From assembly GCA_945869305.1 (NCBI GenBank), contig CAMBOH010000001.1, positions 1 through 64,000 of the forward strand: DNA of 64,000 bases, given 5' to 3'. The number at the start of each line of letters is the position of its first letter. Positions within the stretch are counted from its first letter, which is position 1. The DNA is from an uncultured bacterium. Lineage in GTDB: Bacteria; Bacteroidota; Bacteroidia; Bacteroidales; Bacteroidaceae. Below the pieces are notes generated by a model that was not told the DNA's origin, did no database searches, and worked only from the letters and a program-made list of their open reading frames with translations. Positions 28,948 to 39,168 of this stretch are shown piece after piece. The position numbers and the translations under genes were made by a program.

Positions 28948-29922
28948 ATGGACAAACTCGCCATAATACGCCAGCCTGTGGCCGATGAACTGCTTCGCTA
29001 CAAGGCTCTTTTTGACAGCGCACTCGCTCACGAAGACGACTTTCTGGGCCGTGCGCTTGACTACGTGCGTCGCCGTGAAGGCAAGATGATGCGCCCTGTT
29101 TTGGTGCTGCTCATGGCCAAGGAGTGTGGCGCAGTGAGCGACAAGTCGCTGCGTGCTGCCGTGACACTCGAACTGCTGCATACGGCTTCGCTCGTCCACG
29201 ACGATGTGGTCGACGAGAGCGGCGAACGGCGTGGCCAGCGTTCGGTCAATGCCGTGTTTGGCAATCAGGTGGCCGTCCTTGTGGGCGACTATCTGCTCTC
29301 CACAGCCTTGCTTCAGGCTGCTCTGACTACTGAGGTACAGATTGTCGAGATCATTGCCCGGCTGGGGGGCACGCTCTCTGAGGGTGAGGTGTTCCAGTTG
29401 GCCAATATCCGCAACGAGCATGCCTCTGAGGAGGCCTACTTCCACATCATCCGCCACAAGACGGCAGCCCTCTTTGCCTCCTGTGCCGAACTGGGTGCGT
29501 TGTCGGCTGGAGGCGATGTGGCCTACGTGGCCCAGGCCCGCCATTTCGGCGAACTGATTGGGCTCTGCTTCCAGATTCGGGACGATATCTTCGACTATTT
29601 TTCAGACGCTTCCATCGGCAAGCCCACGGGCAACGACATGGCCGAAGGCAAGCTCACACTGCCTGCCATCTATGCCTTGAAGCAGACCGACCGTGCCGAT
29701 GTACACGAATGGGCTGCTCGCATCAAGAGCGGACAGGCCACGCCCGACGAGATTGCCCGGATGGTAGCATTCACCAAGGAGGCTGGCGGCATCGCGTATG
29801 CCGAAAAGCGTATGCAGGAGCTTCATGCCGAAGCCCTCGCGCTGCTTGACTCGTGGCAACATGCCGAGGTGCGCGAAGCCTTGCGCCACTACCTCGACTT
29901 TGTGGTCGAACGCAAGTGGTAG
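28948..29922 (+). CDS. Polyprenyl diphosphate synthase
   Basis: MDKLAIIRQPVADELLRYKALFD...LLHTASLVHDDVVDESGERRG...IRDDIFDYFSD: both Asp-rich motifs. Confidence 0.93.
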   Translation: MDKLAIIRQPVADELLRYKALFDSALAHEDDFLGRALDYVRRREGKMMRPVLVLLMAKECGAVSDKSLRAAVTLELLHTASLVHDDVVDESGERRGQRSVNAVFGNQVAVLVGDYLLSTALLQAALTTEVQIVEIIARLGGTLSEGEVFQLANIRNEHASEEAYFHIIRHKTAALFASCAELGALSAGGDVAYVAQARHFGELIGLCFQIRDDIFDYFSDASIGKPTGNDMAEGKLTLPAIYALKQTDRADVHEWAARIKSGQATPDEIARMVAFTKEAGGIAYAEKRMQELHAEALALLDSWQHAEVREALRHYLDFVVERKW

Positions 29923-29992
29923 CATGGGGTAGGGTGGCCGGACGAACCGGTTGCCTCGATATTTGACCCGACATAGATTGCAACTAAATAGC

Positions 29993-30036
29993 CAAAGCAC
30001 ATGGTTCAGGAGCCGCTCCTCGCACCATGTGCTTTG
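29993..30036 (+). terminator. Terminator of the polyprenyl synthetase gene
   Basis: CAAAGCACATGGT ... ACCATGTGCTTTG 13-bp stem followed by ACCTTTTC. Confidence 0.7.
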
Positions 30037-30195
30037 ACCTTTTCTGTGGGGTAATGCCCGGAAGCCCAAGGGGTAGTCTGTACGGGGTGGGGCAGGGGGC
30101 AGGTTACGGATGATTACATGCAGGTATGGCCTGCGGATGACCTGCTTTTTCCATACAAGGGACGCTCCCCTGTTTTTTTGCGCAGGACAAAGTAT

Positions 30196-30310
30196 TGTGG
30201 ATAATGTGGATAAGATTATCACACAGACGGAAAAGTCGTCGCAAATCGCCCGAAAACGGCTAAAAACGCAGCATCCCTGCCGCCAATTGCGGTGGGGATG
30301 CTGTGGATAG
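30196..30310. other. DnaA-box cluster, candidate oriC element
   Basis: TGTGGATAA at 30196-30204 and 30205-30213 (both perfect reverse complements of TTATCCACA, zero spacing); TGTGGATAG at 30302-30310 (8/9); 15-bp hairpin 30269-30303 between them. Confidence 0.65.
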
Positions 30311-30349
30311 AGCCTGTAGAATGTCTCTATGAGGCTTTGCTAAAACAAA

Positions 30350-30475
30350 GTGCCGAGTTGTTTTTCCTACGTGCCGCTTAGAAAAATCTATGTGCCGAGT
30401 TGTTCGTTCTACGTGCCGAGTTGTTTTTCCTACGTGCCGCTTGGAAAAATCTACGTGTCGGGTTGTTCGTTCAGA
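30350..30475 (+). repeat. Tandem repeat family B, 21-bp period, 6 units (two 63-bp higher-order units)
   Basis: GTGYCG units start at 30350, 30371, 30392, 30413, 30434, 30455; unit types GTGCCGAGTTGTTTTTCCTAC, GTGCCGCTTAGAAAAATCTAT, GTGCCGAGTTGTTCGTTCTAC. Confidence 0.97.
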
Positions 30476-30481
30476 TGCAGG

Positions 30482-31417
30482 TCAGAAAGGTTTCACTGTT
30501 TCGCCCAGGATGTCGCTCACCAGCAGGTTGGCCAGCCGGCTCGTACCGATACGGAACAAGCCTTGGCTCACAAACTCCTCGCCCAGCAGCTCACGTACAA
30601 CGGTGTAGAACTGTACGGCCTCGTCTACCGTTTTGATGCCTCCGGCAGCCTTGAAGCCCACCAGACGGCCCGATTGCTGCTGGTATTCGCGTATGGCCTG
30701 ACACATCACGTAGGCGGCTTCGAGCGTGGCGGCGGGTTCTATCTTGCCGGTAGATGTCTTGATGAAGTCCGCTCCGGCATACATGGCCAGTATAGAGGCT
30801 TTCTTGATGTTTACCGCCGTTTGGAGTGCGCCCGTTTCCAGGATGACCTTCAGCGGGCAGCCGCCTGCAGCGGCCTTGATTTCGGCTATTTCGTCGGCGC
30901 ATGTCTCGTAGTCGCCGCTCAAGAAGGCACCCACATTCAGCACACAGTCGATTTCGGTAGCACCATCGTGTACAGCCAGTGCGGTTTCGGCTGTCTTGAT
31001 TTCAATGAATGTCTGCGACGAGGGGAAACCGCCCGCTACACAGGCCACTTCGACCTGGTCGGCTTCGAGCGACTGGCTCACAATCTTGGCAAAGTTCGGG
31101 TACACGCAGATGGTTGCCAGGTGGGGCAGGTCGGGATGCTCGTCGGCAAAGCGGTTTACCTTCTCCGTGAAGGCCAGCACGCTCTCCTGCGAGTCGGTCA
31201 CCTTCAGTGTGGTCAGTTCGACCGTGCCCAGCAGGGCGCGTTTCACCTCGGGCGTGTTGTATTCAGCGCAATGCTTTTCAACCAGCGCATGAACGGCGTT
31301 GCTTACCGCTTCGTCGTGCAGGTGCAGGTCGAACTTCGAAAAAGCCTGTTCGTATACGCTGGCGTGTTCGCCATCCTCGTGGTGATTGTGGTGGCAGTGG
31401 CAATGGTTTTCGGTCAT
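30482..31417 (-). CDS. deoC: Deoxyribose-phosphate aldolase
   Basis: ...VEVACVAGGFPSSQTFIEIKTAETALAVHDGATEIDCVLNVGAFLSGDY...SILAMYAGADFIKTSTGKIEPAATLEAAYVMCQ...VGFKAAGGIKT. Confidence 0.95.
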   Translation of the reverse strand: MTENHCHCHHNHHEDGEHASVYEQAFSKFDLHLHDEAVSNAVHALVEKHCAEYNTPEVKRALLGTVELTTLKVTDSQESVLAFTEKVNRFADEHPDLPHLATICVYPNFAKIVSQSLEADQVEVACVAGGFPSSQTFIEIKTAETALAVHDGATEIDCVLNVGAFLSGDYETCADEIAEIKAAAGGCPLKVILETGALQTAVNIKKASILAMYAGADFIKTSTGKIEPAATLEAAYVMCQAIREYQQQSGRLVGFKAAGGIKTVDEAVQFYTVVRELLGEEFVSQGLFRIGTSRLANLLVSDILGETVKPF

Positions 31418-31432
31418 GATTAGAAAGCTGTT

Positions 31433-31825
31433 TTAGGATTGTAGTTTCGGATTGTTCAGGTGTCGCGTGGCGTCGCGCCGGGTCTTCTTTTCCAGACTTT
31501 TCCGGAAGGCTTCGCCCAGGTCTACTCCCGTTTGGTTGGCTAAGCAGAGCAGTACCCAGAGCACGTCGGCCATCTCTTCGGCCGGGTCGGTTTTTTCGCC
31601 CGGCTTGAACGATTGGTCGCCGTATTTCCGGCTCATCACGCGCGCAAGTTCGCCTACCTCTTCGGTCAGGCAGGCCATGTTGGTCAGTTCGCTGAAGTAG
31701 CGCACGCCGTAGGTGCGGATCCATTCGTCCACCAGTCGCTGCGCCTCGTGCAGCGTGGGCGATGCGGTCTGTTGTTCGGTTGTCATGGTTGTTTGTTGCA
31801 TGGCCCTTTCGGGCGGGATTCTCAT
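31433..31825 (-). CDS. MazG-family nucleotide pyrophosphohydrolase
   Basis: ...MACLTEEVGELARVMSRKYGDQSF...DPAEEMADVLWVLLCLANQTGVDLGEAF: EExxE...ExxD motifs. Confidence 0.9.
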   Translation of the reverse strand: MRIPPERAMQQTTMTTEQQTASPTLHEAQRLVDEWIRTYGVRYFSELTNMACLTEEVGELARVMSRKYGDQSFKPGEKTDPAEEMADVLWVLLCLANQTGVDLGEAFRKSLEKKTRRDATRHLNNPKLQS

Positions 31826-32274
31826 TCTTTGTTTTTCGTGTCCATACAGATGGTCACAGGGCCGTCGTTCAGCAGTTCTACCTGCATGTCGGCTCCAAAT
31901 TCGCCCGTGCCTACCGGCTGTTTCAGCAGTTCCTGCAGGGTTGCCACGAAGTATTCATACATCGGAATGGCATGGTCGTGGCCTGCCGCACGGATGTAGG
32001 AGGGCCTGTTGCCTTTCTTGTAGGAGGCCATCAGCGTGAATTGGCTCACCACCAAGACTTGTCCGGCGGTGTCGAGTATGCTGCGGTTCATGACCCCGTT
32101 TTCGTCGTCAAAGACCCGCAGGCCGGCTATCTTGCGGCACAGCCAGTCGGCATCTTCGCGGTTGTCGGCTTCCTCGATGCCCAACAGCACCAGAAAGCCC
32201 GGCCCGATGGCCGACTTCACCTTGCCCCCGATGCTCACTGAGGCATGGCTCACACGTTGTATTACTGCTCTCAT
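31822..32274 (-). CDS. dtd: D-aminoacyl-tRNA deacylase
   Basis: MRAVIQRVSHASVSIGGKVKSAIGPGFLVLLGI...VLVVSQFTLMASYKKGNRPSYIRAA; start at 32274. Confidence 0.96.
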   Translation of the reverse strand: MRAVIQRVSHASVSIGGKVKSAIGPGFLVLLGIEEADNREDADWLCRKIAGLRVFDDENGVMNRSILDTAGQVLVVSQFTLMASYKKGNRPSYIRAAGHDHAIPMYEYFVATLQELLKQPVGTGEFGADMQVELLNDGPVTICMDTKNKE

Positions 32275-32280
32275 GATGTG

Positions 32281-32288
32281 CAAAAGTA
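32281..32288 (-). promoter_or_regulatory. -7 box TACTTTTG immediately upstream of dtd
   Basis: CAAAAGTA on + strand, 6 bp from the MRAV start codon. Confidence 0.5.
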
Positions 32289-32533
32289 CAATTTATTCCG
32301 TACAGCGTTTTCATTCGCTGAAGAAAAGCCTGGAGGAGAGGATTTTGTGCTTGGCTTTTTTCGTGGCTTGGATGAGTTGGGATTGTAGGCTGTCATGCCG
32401 GTTCCCGAACGGCGGAGCTCAGTCTTTCTGACTGTCATTCCGGTCTTGTAGGTCTTGGCTGTTGGCCAGCAGGGCTTCAGGTCTCGACGCGTCCCGCGAA
32501 ACTTGATAGCCGGATTTCTCATAGAAGCAAAAG

Positions 32534-34354
<1,821 letters not shown>

Positions 34355-34408
34355 GGAGCAAAGGGCTGGTGTGAATCTTTGTAGTGGGCCTATCGTCTTC
34401 TGCGTCGG

Positions 34409-34945
34409 CTATTCTTCGAGTGTGAGCAGCGTCGTGATGTCGAGTTCCTCGCCCAGGAACTTGCGTCCTTCGAGACCTTCCATTTTCAGCTCAATGAGGA
34501 AGTTTATGTAGGTTTGCTTCGGGCAGAACTCCTGCACGAGCTTGTACACCGCCAGCATGGAGCCGCCTGTAGCGAGGAGGTCGTCGTGTATGAGCACCAC
34601 ATCGTCGGCAGTGATTGCATCGGTGTGGATTTCGATGGAATCGGTTCCGTATTCCTTCTCGTAGGTAGCCCGTCGCGTGTCGGCAGGCAGTTTACCGGGT
34701 TTGCGCGCCATGATGAATCCGGCACCCAGTTTCTCGGCCAGCATCGCTCCCATCACGAAGCCCCGGCTCTCGATGCCTACCACCTTGGTGATGCCTTTGT
34801 CAGCGTAGAGGCGGACCAGTTCTCCGAGCATTTCACGTATACATGCAGGGTTCTTGAAGAGTGTGCTCACATCCTTGAACTGTATGCCCGGCTTGGGGAA
34901 GTCTGGGATGTTCCGCAGGTTGTCTAACAACAAATTAGTGTTCAT
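34409..34945 (-). CDS. apt: Adenine phosphoribosyltransferase
   Basis: NIPDFPKPGIQFKDVSTLFKNP...VVGIESRGFVMGAMLAEKLGAGFIMARKPGKLPADT...VLIHDDLLATGGSM. Confidence 0.96.
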   Translation of the reverse strand: MNTNLLLDNLRNIPDFPKPGIQFKDVSTLFKNPACIREMLGELVRLYADKGITKVVGIESRGFVMGAMLAEKLGAGFIMARKPGKLPADTRRATYEKEYGTDSIEIHTDAITADDVVLIHDDLLATGGSMLAVYKLVQEFCPKQTYINFLIELKMEGLEGRKFLGEELDITTLLTLEE

Positions 34946-34979
34946 GTTTATCTTGGTTTTGAGATGAAAAGACAGGGTT

Positions 34980-34995
34980 TGTTTCACGTGAAACA
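34980..34995. promoter_or_regulatory. parS: parS centromere-like site (perfect consensus)
   Basis: TGTTTCACGTGAAACA, identical to the 16-bp ParB/Spo0J parS consensus; intergenic, between apt and mnmG. Confidence 0.88.
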
Positions 34996-35138
34996 CGAGC
35001 CAAATGCCGGTAAAAACGGCCTGATTCGTGCTTTAAAGGGGCTTTATCGCAGTTTTACTTAGAGCTTTTCTCTAAGTGAAGGAGCTGAATGTGGTCGGAT
35101 GGGGCCGTACTGTCGGAGAACTGTGCGCTACACGGTGC

Positions 35139-37016
35139 TTAGCGTCCGAGTAACACCAACAACACACTGATGTCGCTGGGCGACACTCCGGGGATGCGTC
35201 CGGCCTGTGCCAGGGTTTCGGGGTCGATGGCCGTGAGTTTTTGTCGCGCTTCGGTGCTGAGTTGTGTGATTTCGTCGTAGTGGAAGTGTCCGCGTATTTT
35301 GATGTCCTCCAACCGCTGCATCTTGTCAGCCAAGGCCCGTTCGCGGGCGATGTAACCGTGGTACTTCATTTCGATTTCGGCCGCTTCAATCGTTTCTTCG
35401 CGGTCAAGCCCGATGCAGTCCAGACATTCACGCAACGCTTCGATTTCGTGCGACAGATTATGGAGCGACACTTGCGGGCGGTTGATGAGGTCATACAGTT
35501 TGCAGCCGCCTTGGAGTGGGGTAGTGCCGATGCTTTCGAGGAGGGGGTTGATGCTTGCTGCCTTGACAGGATGGTTCCGGCAGAAGTCGATGATGCGGGC
35601 CACATGGTCGCGCTTGGCGTGGAAGCGTTCGGCGCGTTCGCGGGTGCAAAGGCCCAGCCGTTCGGCGTGGGGCGTGAGGCGCATGTCGGCATTGTCTTGT
35701 CGCAGCAGGATGCGGTATTCAGCGCGCGAGGTAAACATGCGGTAAGGTTCGTCCACGCCTTTCGTGACCAAATCGTCGATGAGAACGCCGATGTAGGCCT
35801 CGTCGCGTTGCAGTGTGAAGGGAGCGGAGCCACTGCACTTCAACGCAGCGTTGATGCCTGCCAGCAGCCCCTGGCCCGCAGCCTCCTCGTAGCCCGTTGT
35901 GCCGTTTACCTGACCCGCGAAGAACAGGCCGTCGATTTTCTTCGTTTCCAACGAGTGATGCAACTGGGTCGGGTCGAAGAAGTCATACTCGATGGCATAC
36001 CCCGGACGATACACGCGGATGTCGCGAAAGCAAGGCATGCGCTTCAGGGCTTCGATTTGCACATCCATCGGCAGACTCGATGAAAAGCCGTTCAGGTAAA
36101 GCTCGTTTGTGTCGAGACCTTCGGGCTCCAGAAACAGCGGATGGTGGTCGCGGTCGGGAAAGGTGACAATCTTCGTCTCGATACTCGGACAGTAGCGCGG
36201 GCCAATGCTCTGGATCTGTCCGTTGTAGAGCGGTGAATCCGCCAGTCCGGAGCGCAGCACCTCGTGTACGTCGGCATTCGTCTCACACGTCCAGCACGGC
36301 AGCTGGGGCAAGGGACGCAGCGGGCTGATGTAGGAAAAGCGGTGGAAGTCCGTTTCGCCTGGTTGTTCCGTCATTTCCTCCAAGTGCACCGAGCGTTTGT
36401 CAATGCGCACGGGCGTACCCGTCTTCATGCGGTCGGAACGTATGCCCAGCGCTTCGATGCTTTGCGTCAGGAAGGCCGCGGCCGGTTCGGCACAGCGTCC
36501 GCCGGCCACTTGGCGACGGCCCACGTGCATCAGTCCGCGCAGGAAGGTGCCCGCCGTGATTACCACCGCGCGGGCCAGCAGGGTAGCCCCCCAGACGGTG
36601 CGCACGCCTGTCACCGTGTTCTGCTCGGTCAACACTTCGGCCACTTCGTCCTGCCATAGATACAAATTGTCGGTGTTTTCGAGGCGTTTCCGCCAGGTGG
36701 TGATGAATCGGGCGCGGTCGCACTGCGCACGGGGGCTCCACATGGCCGGCCCTTTCGAGCGGTTCAACATGCGGAACTGTATGGCCGTGGCATCGGTCAC
36801 TTCGCCCATGCCGCCGCCCAGCGCGTCCACTTCGCGCACGATCTGGCCCTTGGCAATGCCGCCCACAGCAGGGTTGCAGCTCATCTGGGCAATCTTGTTC
36901 ATGTCCATGGTGACCAGGCAGGTCTTCGCTCCCATGCGTGCTGCTGCCTGAGCAGCTTCGCAGCCCGCATGGCCAGCACCTACTACCACCACGTCGTATT
37001 TAAAAACAGTACTCAT
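35139..37016 (-). CDS. mnmG: tRNA uridine-5-carboxymethylaminomethyl(34) synthesis protein MnmG (GidA)
   Basis: FKYDVVVVGAGHAGCEAAQAAARMGAKTCLVTMDMNKIAQMSCNPAVGGIAKGQIVREVDALGG... Confidence 0.98.
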   Translation of the reverse strand: MSTVFKYDVVVVGAGHAGCEAAQAAARMGAKTCLVTMDMNKIAQMSCNPAVGGIAKGQIVREVDALGGGMGEVTDATAIQFRMLNRSKGPAMWSPRAQCDRARFITTWRKRLENTDNLYLWQDEVAEVLTEQNTVTGVRTVWGATLLARAVVITAGTFLRGLMHVGRRQVAGGRCAEPAAAFLTQSIEALGIRSDRMKTGTPVRIDKRSVHLEEMTEQPGETDFHRFSYISPLRPLPQLPCWTCETNADVHEVLRSGLADSPLYNGQIQSIGPRYCPSIETKIVTFPDRDHHPLFLEPEGLDTNELYLNGFSSSLPMDVQIEALKRMPCFRDIRVYRPGYAIEYDFFDPTQLHHSLETKKIDGLFFAGQVNGTTGYEEAAGQGLLAGINAALKCSGSAPFTLQRDEAYIGVLIDDLVTKGVDEPYRMFTSRAEYRILLRQDNADMRLTPHAERLGLCTRERAERFHAKRDHVARIIDFCRNHPVKAASINPLLESIGTTPLQGGCKLYDLINRPQVSLHNLSHEIEALRECLDCIGLDREETIEAAEIEMKYHGYIARERALADKMQRLEDIKIRGHFHYDEITQLSTEARQKLTAIDPETLAQAGRIPGVSPSDISVLLVLLGR

Positions 37017-37105
37017 AGTCCGTTCGTGAAGACGGGCGCAGCGACGGGGCGGGGCAGGGGAGTGTCTATCTCAGCCCACGCACGGCTCGCCCGTGCAATG
37101 TGCCG

Positions 37106-37113
37106 CAAAAATA
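37106..37113 (-). promoter_or_regulatory. -7 box TATTTTTG of mnmG
   Basis: CAAAAATA on + strand about 90 nt upstream of mnmG. Confidence 0.5.
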
Positions 37114-37396
37114 CAAGTTTTTATGGTTTCGCATTCATTTTGCCATCAGTTAGTGTGTCAGCCTCCGCTGCTATAAAAGGTGGCCAGGCTGCCGCTATCC
37201 GCCAGTCTGGGCCGCTTGTGGCAGCGTGCCGGCCCGTTTGGAGCAGTCCGTAAGCAGCAAAAAGCAGGTCAGCCTCTAGCGGGCGCACGCCTCCGTTGGA
37301 CAACACAAATCCTCAGACGGCCGAAAAAATGAAGAAAAGCAGTAGGCTGACTTGTCCGAACAAAGAAAATGCCCTACTTTTGTCAGTTTCACCAAC

Positions 37397-38701
37397 ATGG
37401 AAGAACAAATGGAATACATACTCCATTACGTCTGGCAGCACCAGCAATACCGCAGCTGCACCTTCACCGGCGACCAAGGGCAGCATATCGAAGTCGTAGA
37501 CCCCGGTGTACACAATCTCGTACACGCCGGGCCTGACTTCTTCAACGCCAAAGTCAGGATAGACGGCGTGCTGTGGGCCGGTAATGTCGAGATTCACGAA
37601 CGGGCTTCCGACTGGTTCCGCCACAAGCATGAAACCGACCCGGCCTACAACAACGTGATTCTGCATGTCGTGGGGCAGGTCGACGGACAGGCGCGCACCG
37701 CACACGGCGAGTGTCCGCCCCAAATCGAACTGGTCGTGCCCCCGCAGATAATGGCCAATTATCTCGAACTGCGCGCCGAAGAGACCTATCCGCCCTGCTA
37801 CCGCGTCATTCCCCACATCGACTCCCTCACCGTACACGCCTGGATGAGCCGTTTGGCGGTAGAGCGCTTCGAAGCCAAGATGCACCGCATCGAAGGCTAT
37901 CTGGAGCAGACGGGTGGCGATTGGGAACGCTCCTTCTTCATCACGCTGGCCCGTAACTTCGGTTTCGGCACCAACGCCCAGGCCTTCGAGCAGTGGGCCT
38001 TGGGCATCGACCCGACCGCTGTGGGAAAGCACCGCGATTCGGAGCTCCAGGTCGAAGCCTTCTTCATGGGACAGGCCGGACTGTTGGCCGACGACCGCGT
38101 AAAGCCCGAACACCGCGATGACTACTTCAGGCAGTTGCAGCGCGAATACCACTTCTTGCAGCACAAGTTCAGCCTGCAGCCCATCGACCCCGTGCAGTGG
38201 CGCTTCGGGAGGCTCCGTCCCCAGAACTGTCCGCACGTGAGGCTGGCCCAGCTCACTCGCCTCTACGTGGAACGCAGGCTTGACTTCTCACGCCTGCTCG
38301 AAGCCCCCGACATCAAGGCCCTCCACCAGCTCTTCCGTACCGAGGTCACCCCCTATTGGCGCGAGCACTACGCCTTTGGCGAATCCTCGTCGGAGGGCGA
38401 CAAGATGCTGCGCGAATCCTCGCTCAACCTGTTGGTTATCAACACCGCTGCCCCCTTGCTGTTCGCCTATGGCCGCAGCCGCCTCGACGAAGCCCTGTGT
38501 GAGCGCGCCTTCGGACTGCTCGAAGCCCTGCCGCCCGAGCAAAACTACATCATACGCTGCTGGAGACGCGCGGGCATCCAGGTAACCCATGCTGCCGACA
38601 GCCAGGCCCTGATTCAGCTGCGCCAGCAATACTGCGACCGCAAGGACTGCCTGCGCTGCCGCTTTGGCACCGAATACCTGCGCAAGGCCCGTACGCCTTG
38701 A
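37397..38701 (+). CDS. DUF2851 family protein
   Basis: MEEQMEYILHYVWQHQQYRSCTFTGDQGQHIEVVDPGVHNLVHAGPDFFNAKVRIDGVLWAGNVEIHERASDWFRHKHE...; TACTTTTG box at 37375-37382. Confidence 0.9.
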   Translation: MEEQMEYILHYVWQHQQYRSCTFTGDQGQHIEVVDPGVHNLVHAGPDFFNAKVRIDGVLWAGNVEIHERASDWFRHKHETDPAYNNVILHVVGQVDGQARTAHGECPPQIELVVPPQIMANYLELRAEETYPPCYRVIPHIDSLTVHAWMSRLAVERFEAKMHRIEGYLEQTGGDWERSFFITLARNFGFGTNAQAFEQWALGIDPTAVGKHRDSELQVEAFFMGQAGLLADDRVKPEHRDDYFRQLQREYHFLQHKFSLQPIDPVQWRFGRLRPQNCPHVRLAQLTRLYVERRLDFSRLLEAPDIKALHQLFRTEVTPYWREHYAFGESSSEGDKMLRESSLNLLVINTAAPLLFAYGRSRLDEALCERAFGLLEALPPEQNYIIRCWRRAGIQVTHAADSQALIQLRQQYCDRKDCLRCRFGTEYLRKARTP

Positions 38702-38756
38702 TGTCCCAGTCCGGCGGCCGCGCGCCCCTTTACCCATCGCCTTAAACCCAGACAAC

Positions 38757-39149
38757 ATGCCCACATACATCTATTCGCTTGAAATGCAGGTGCGTGACTA
38801 CGAGTGCGACCTGCAGGGCATTGTGAACAATGCCAACTACCAGCACTACACCGAACATACACGCCATGAGTTCCTGCGCTCACAGGGCGTGAGCTTCGCC
38901 GAGCTCCACGAGCGCGGCATCGATGCAGTCGTGGCCCGTATGCAGTTGCAGTTCAAGACCCCCTTGCGCAGTACCGACCGCTTCGTGTCCAAGCTCGGAC
39001 TGCGCAAGGAGGGCATCAAGTACGTATTTGTGCAGGACCTCTACCGCCTGCCCGACCTGAAGCCCGTGTTGAAGTCGACAGTCGAGGCCGTGTGTGTGGT
39101 GAACGGCAAGATGGCCCATTGTGACGAACTGGACCGGCTGGTTCCCTGA
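38757..39149 (+). CDS. Acyl-CoA thioesterase (hotdog fold)
   Basis: MPTYIYSLEMQVRDYECDLQGIVNNANYQHYTEHTRHEFLRSQG, YbgC-like motif. Confidence 0.9.
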   Translation: MPTYIYSLEMQVRDYECDLQGIVNNANYQHYTEHTRHEFLRSQGVSFAELHERGIDAVVARMQLQFKTPLRSTDRFVSKLGLRKEGIKYVFVQDLYRLPDLKPVLKSTVEAVCVVNGKMAHCDELDRLVP

Positions 39150-39168
39150 CCTCATATCCCACGTTTCC

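Noticed and set aside
30216-30224. Fourth DnaA box (TTATCACAC)
   Set aside because: Matches only TTATC of the consensus unless a gap is allowed; not counted.
30350-30475. CRISPR array
   Set aside because: Units abut with no unique spacers; 21-bp tandem repeat, no cas genes.
37313-38236. 307-aa - strand ORF opposite DUF2851
   Set aside because: The + frame reads as DUF2851; the reverse ORF is an artefact.
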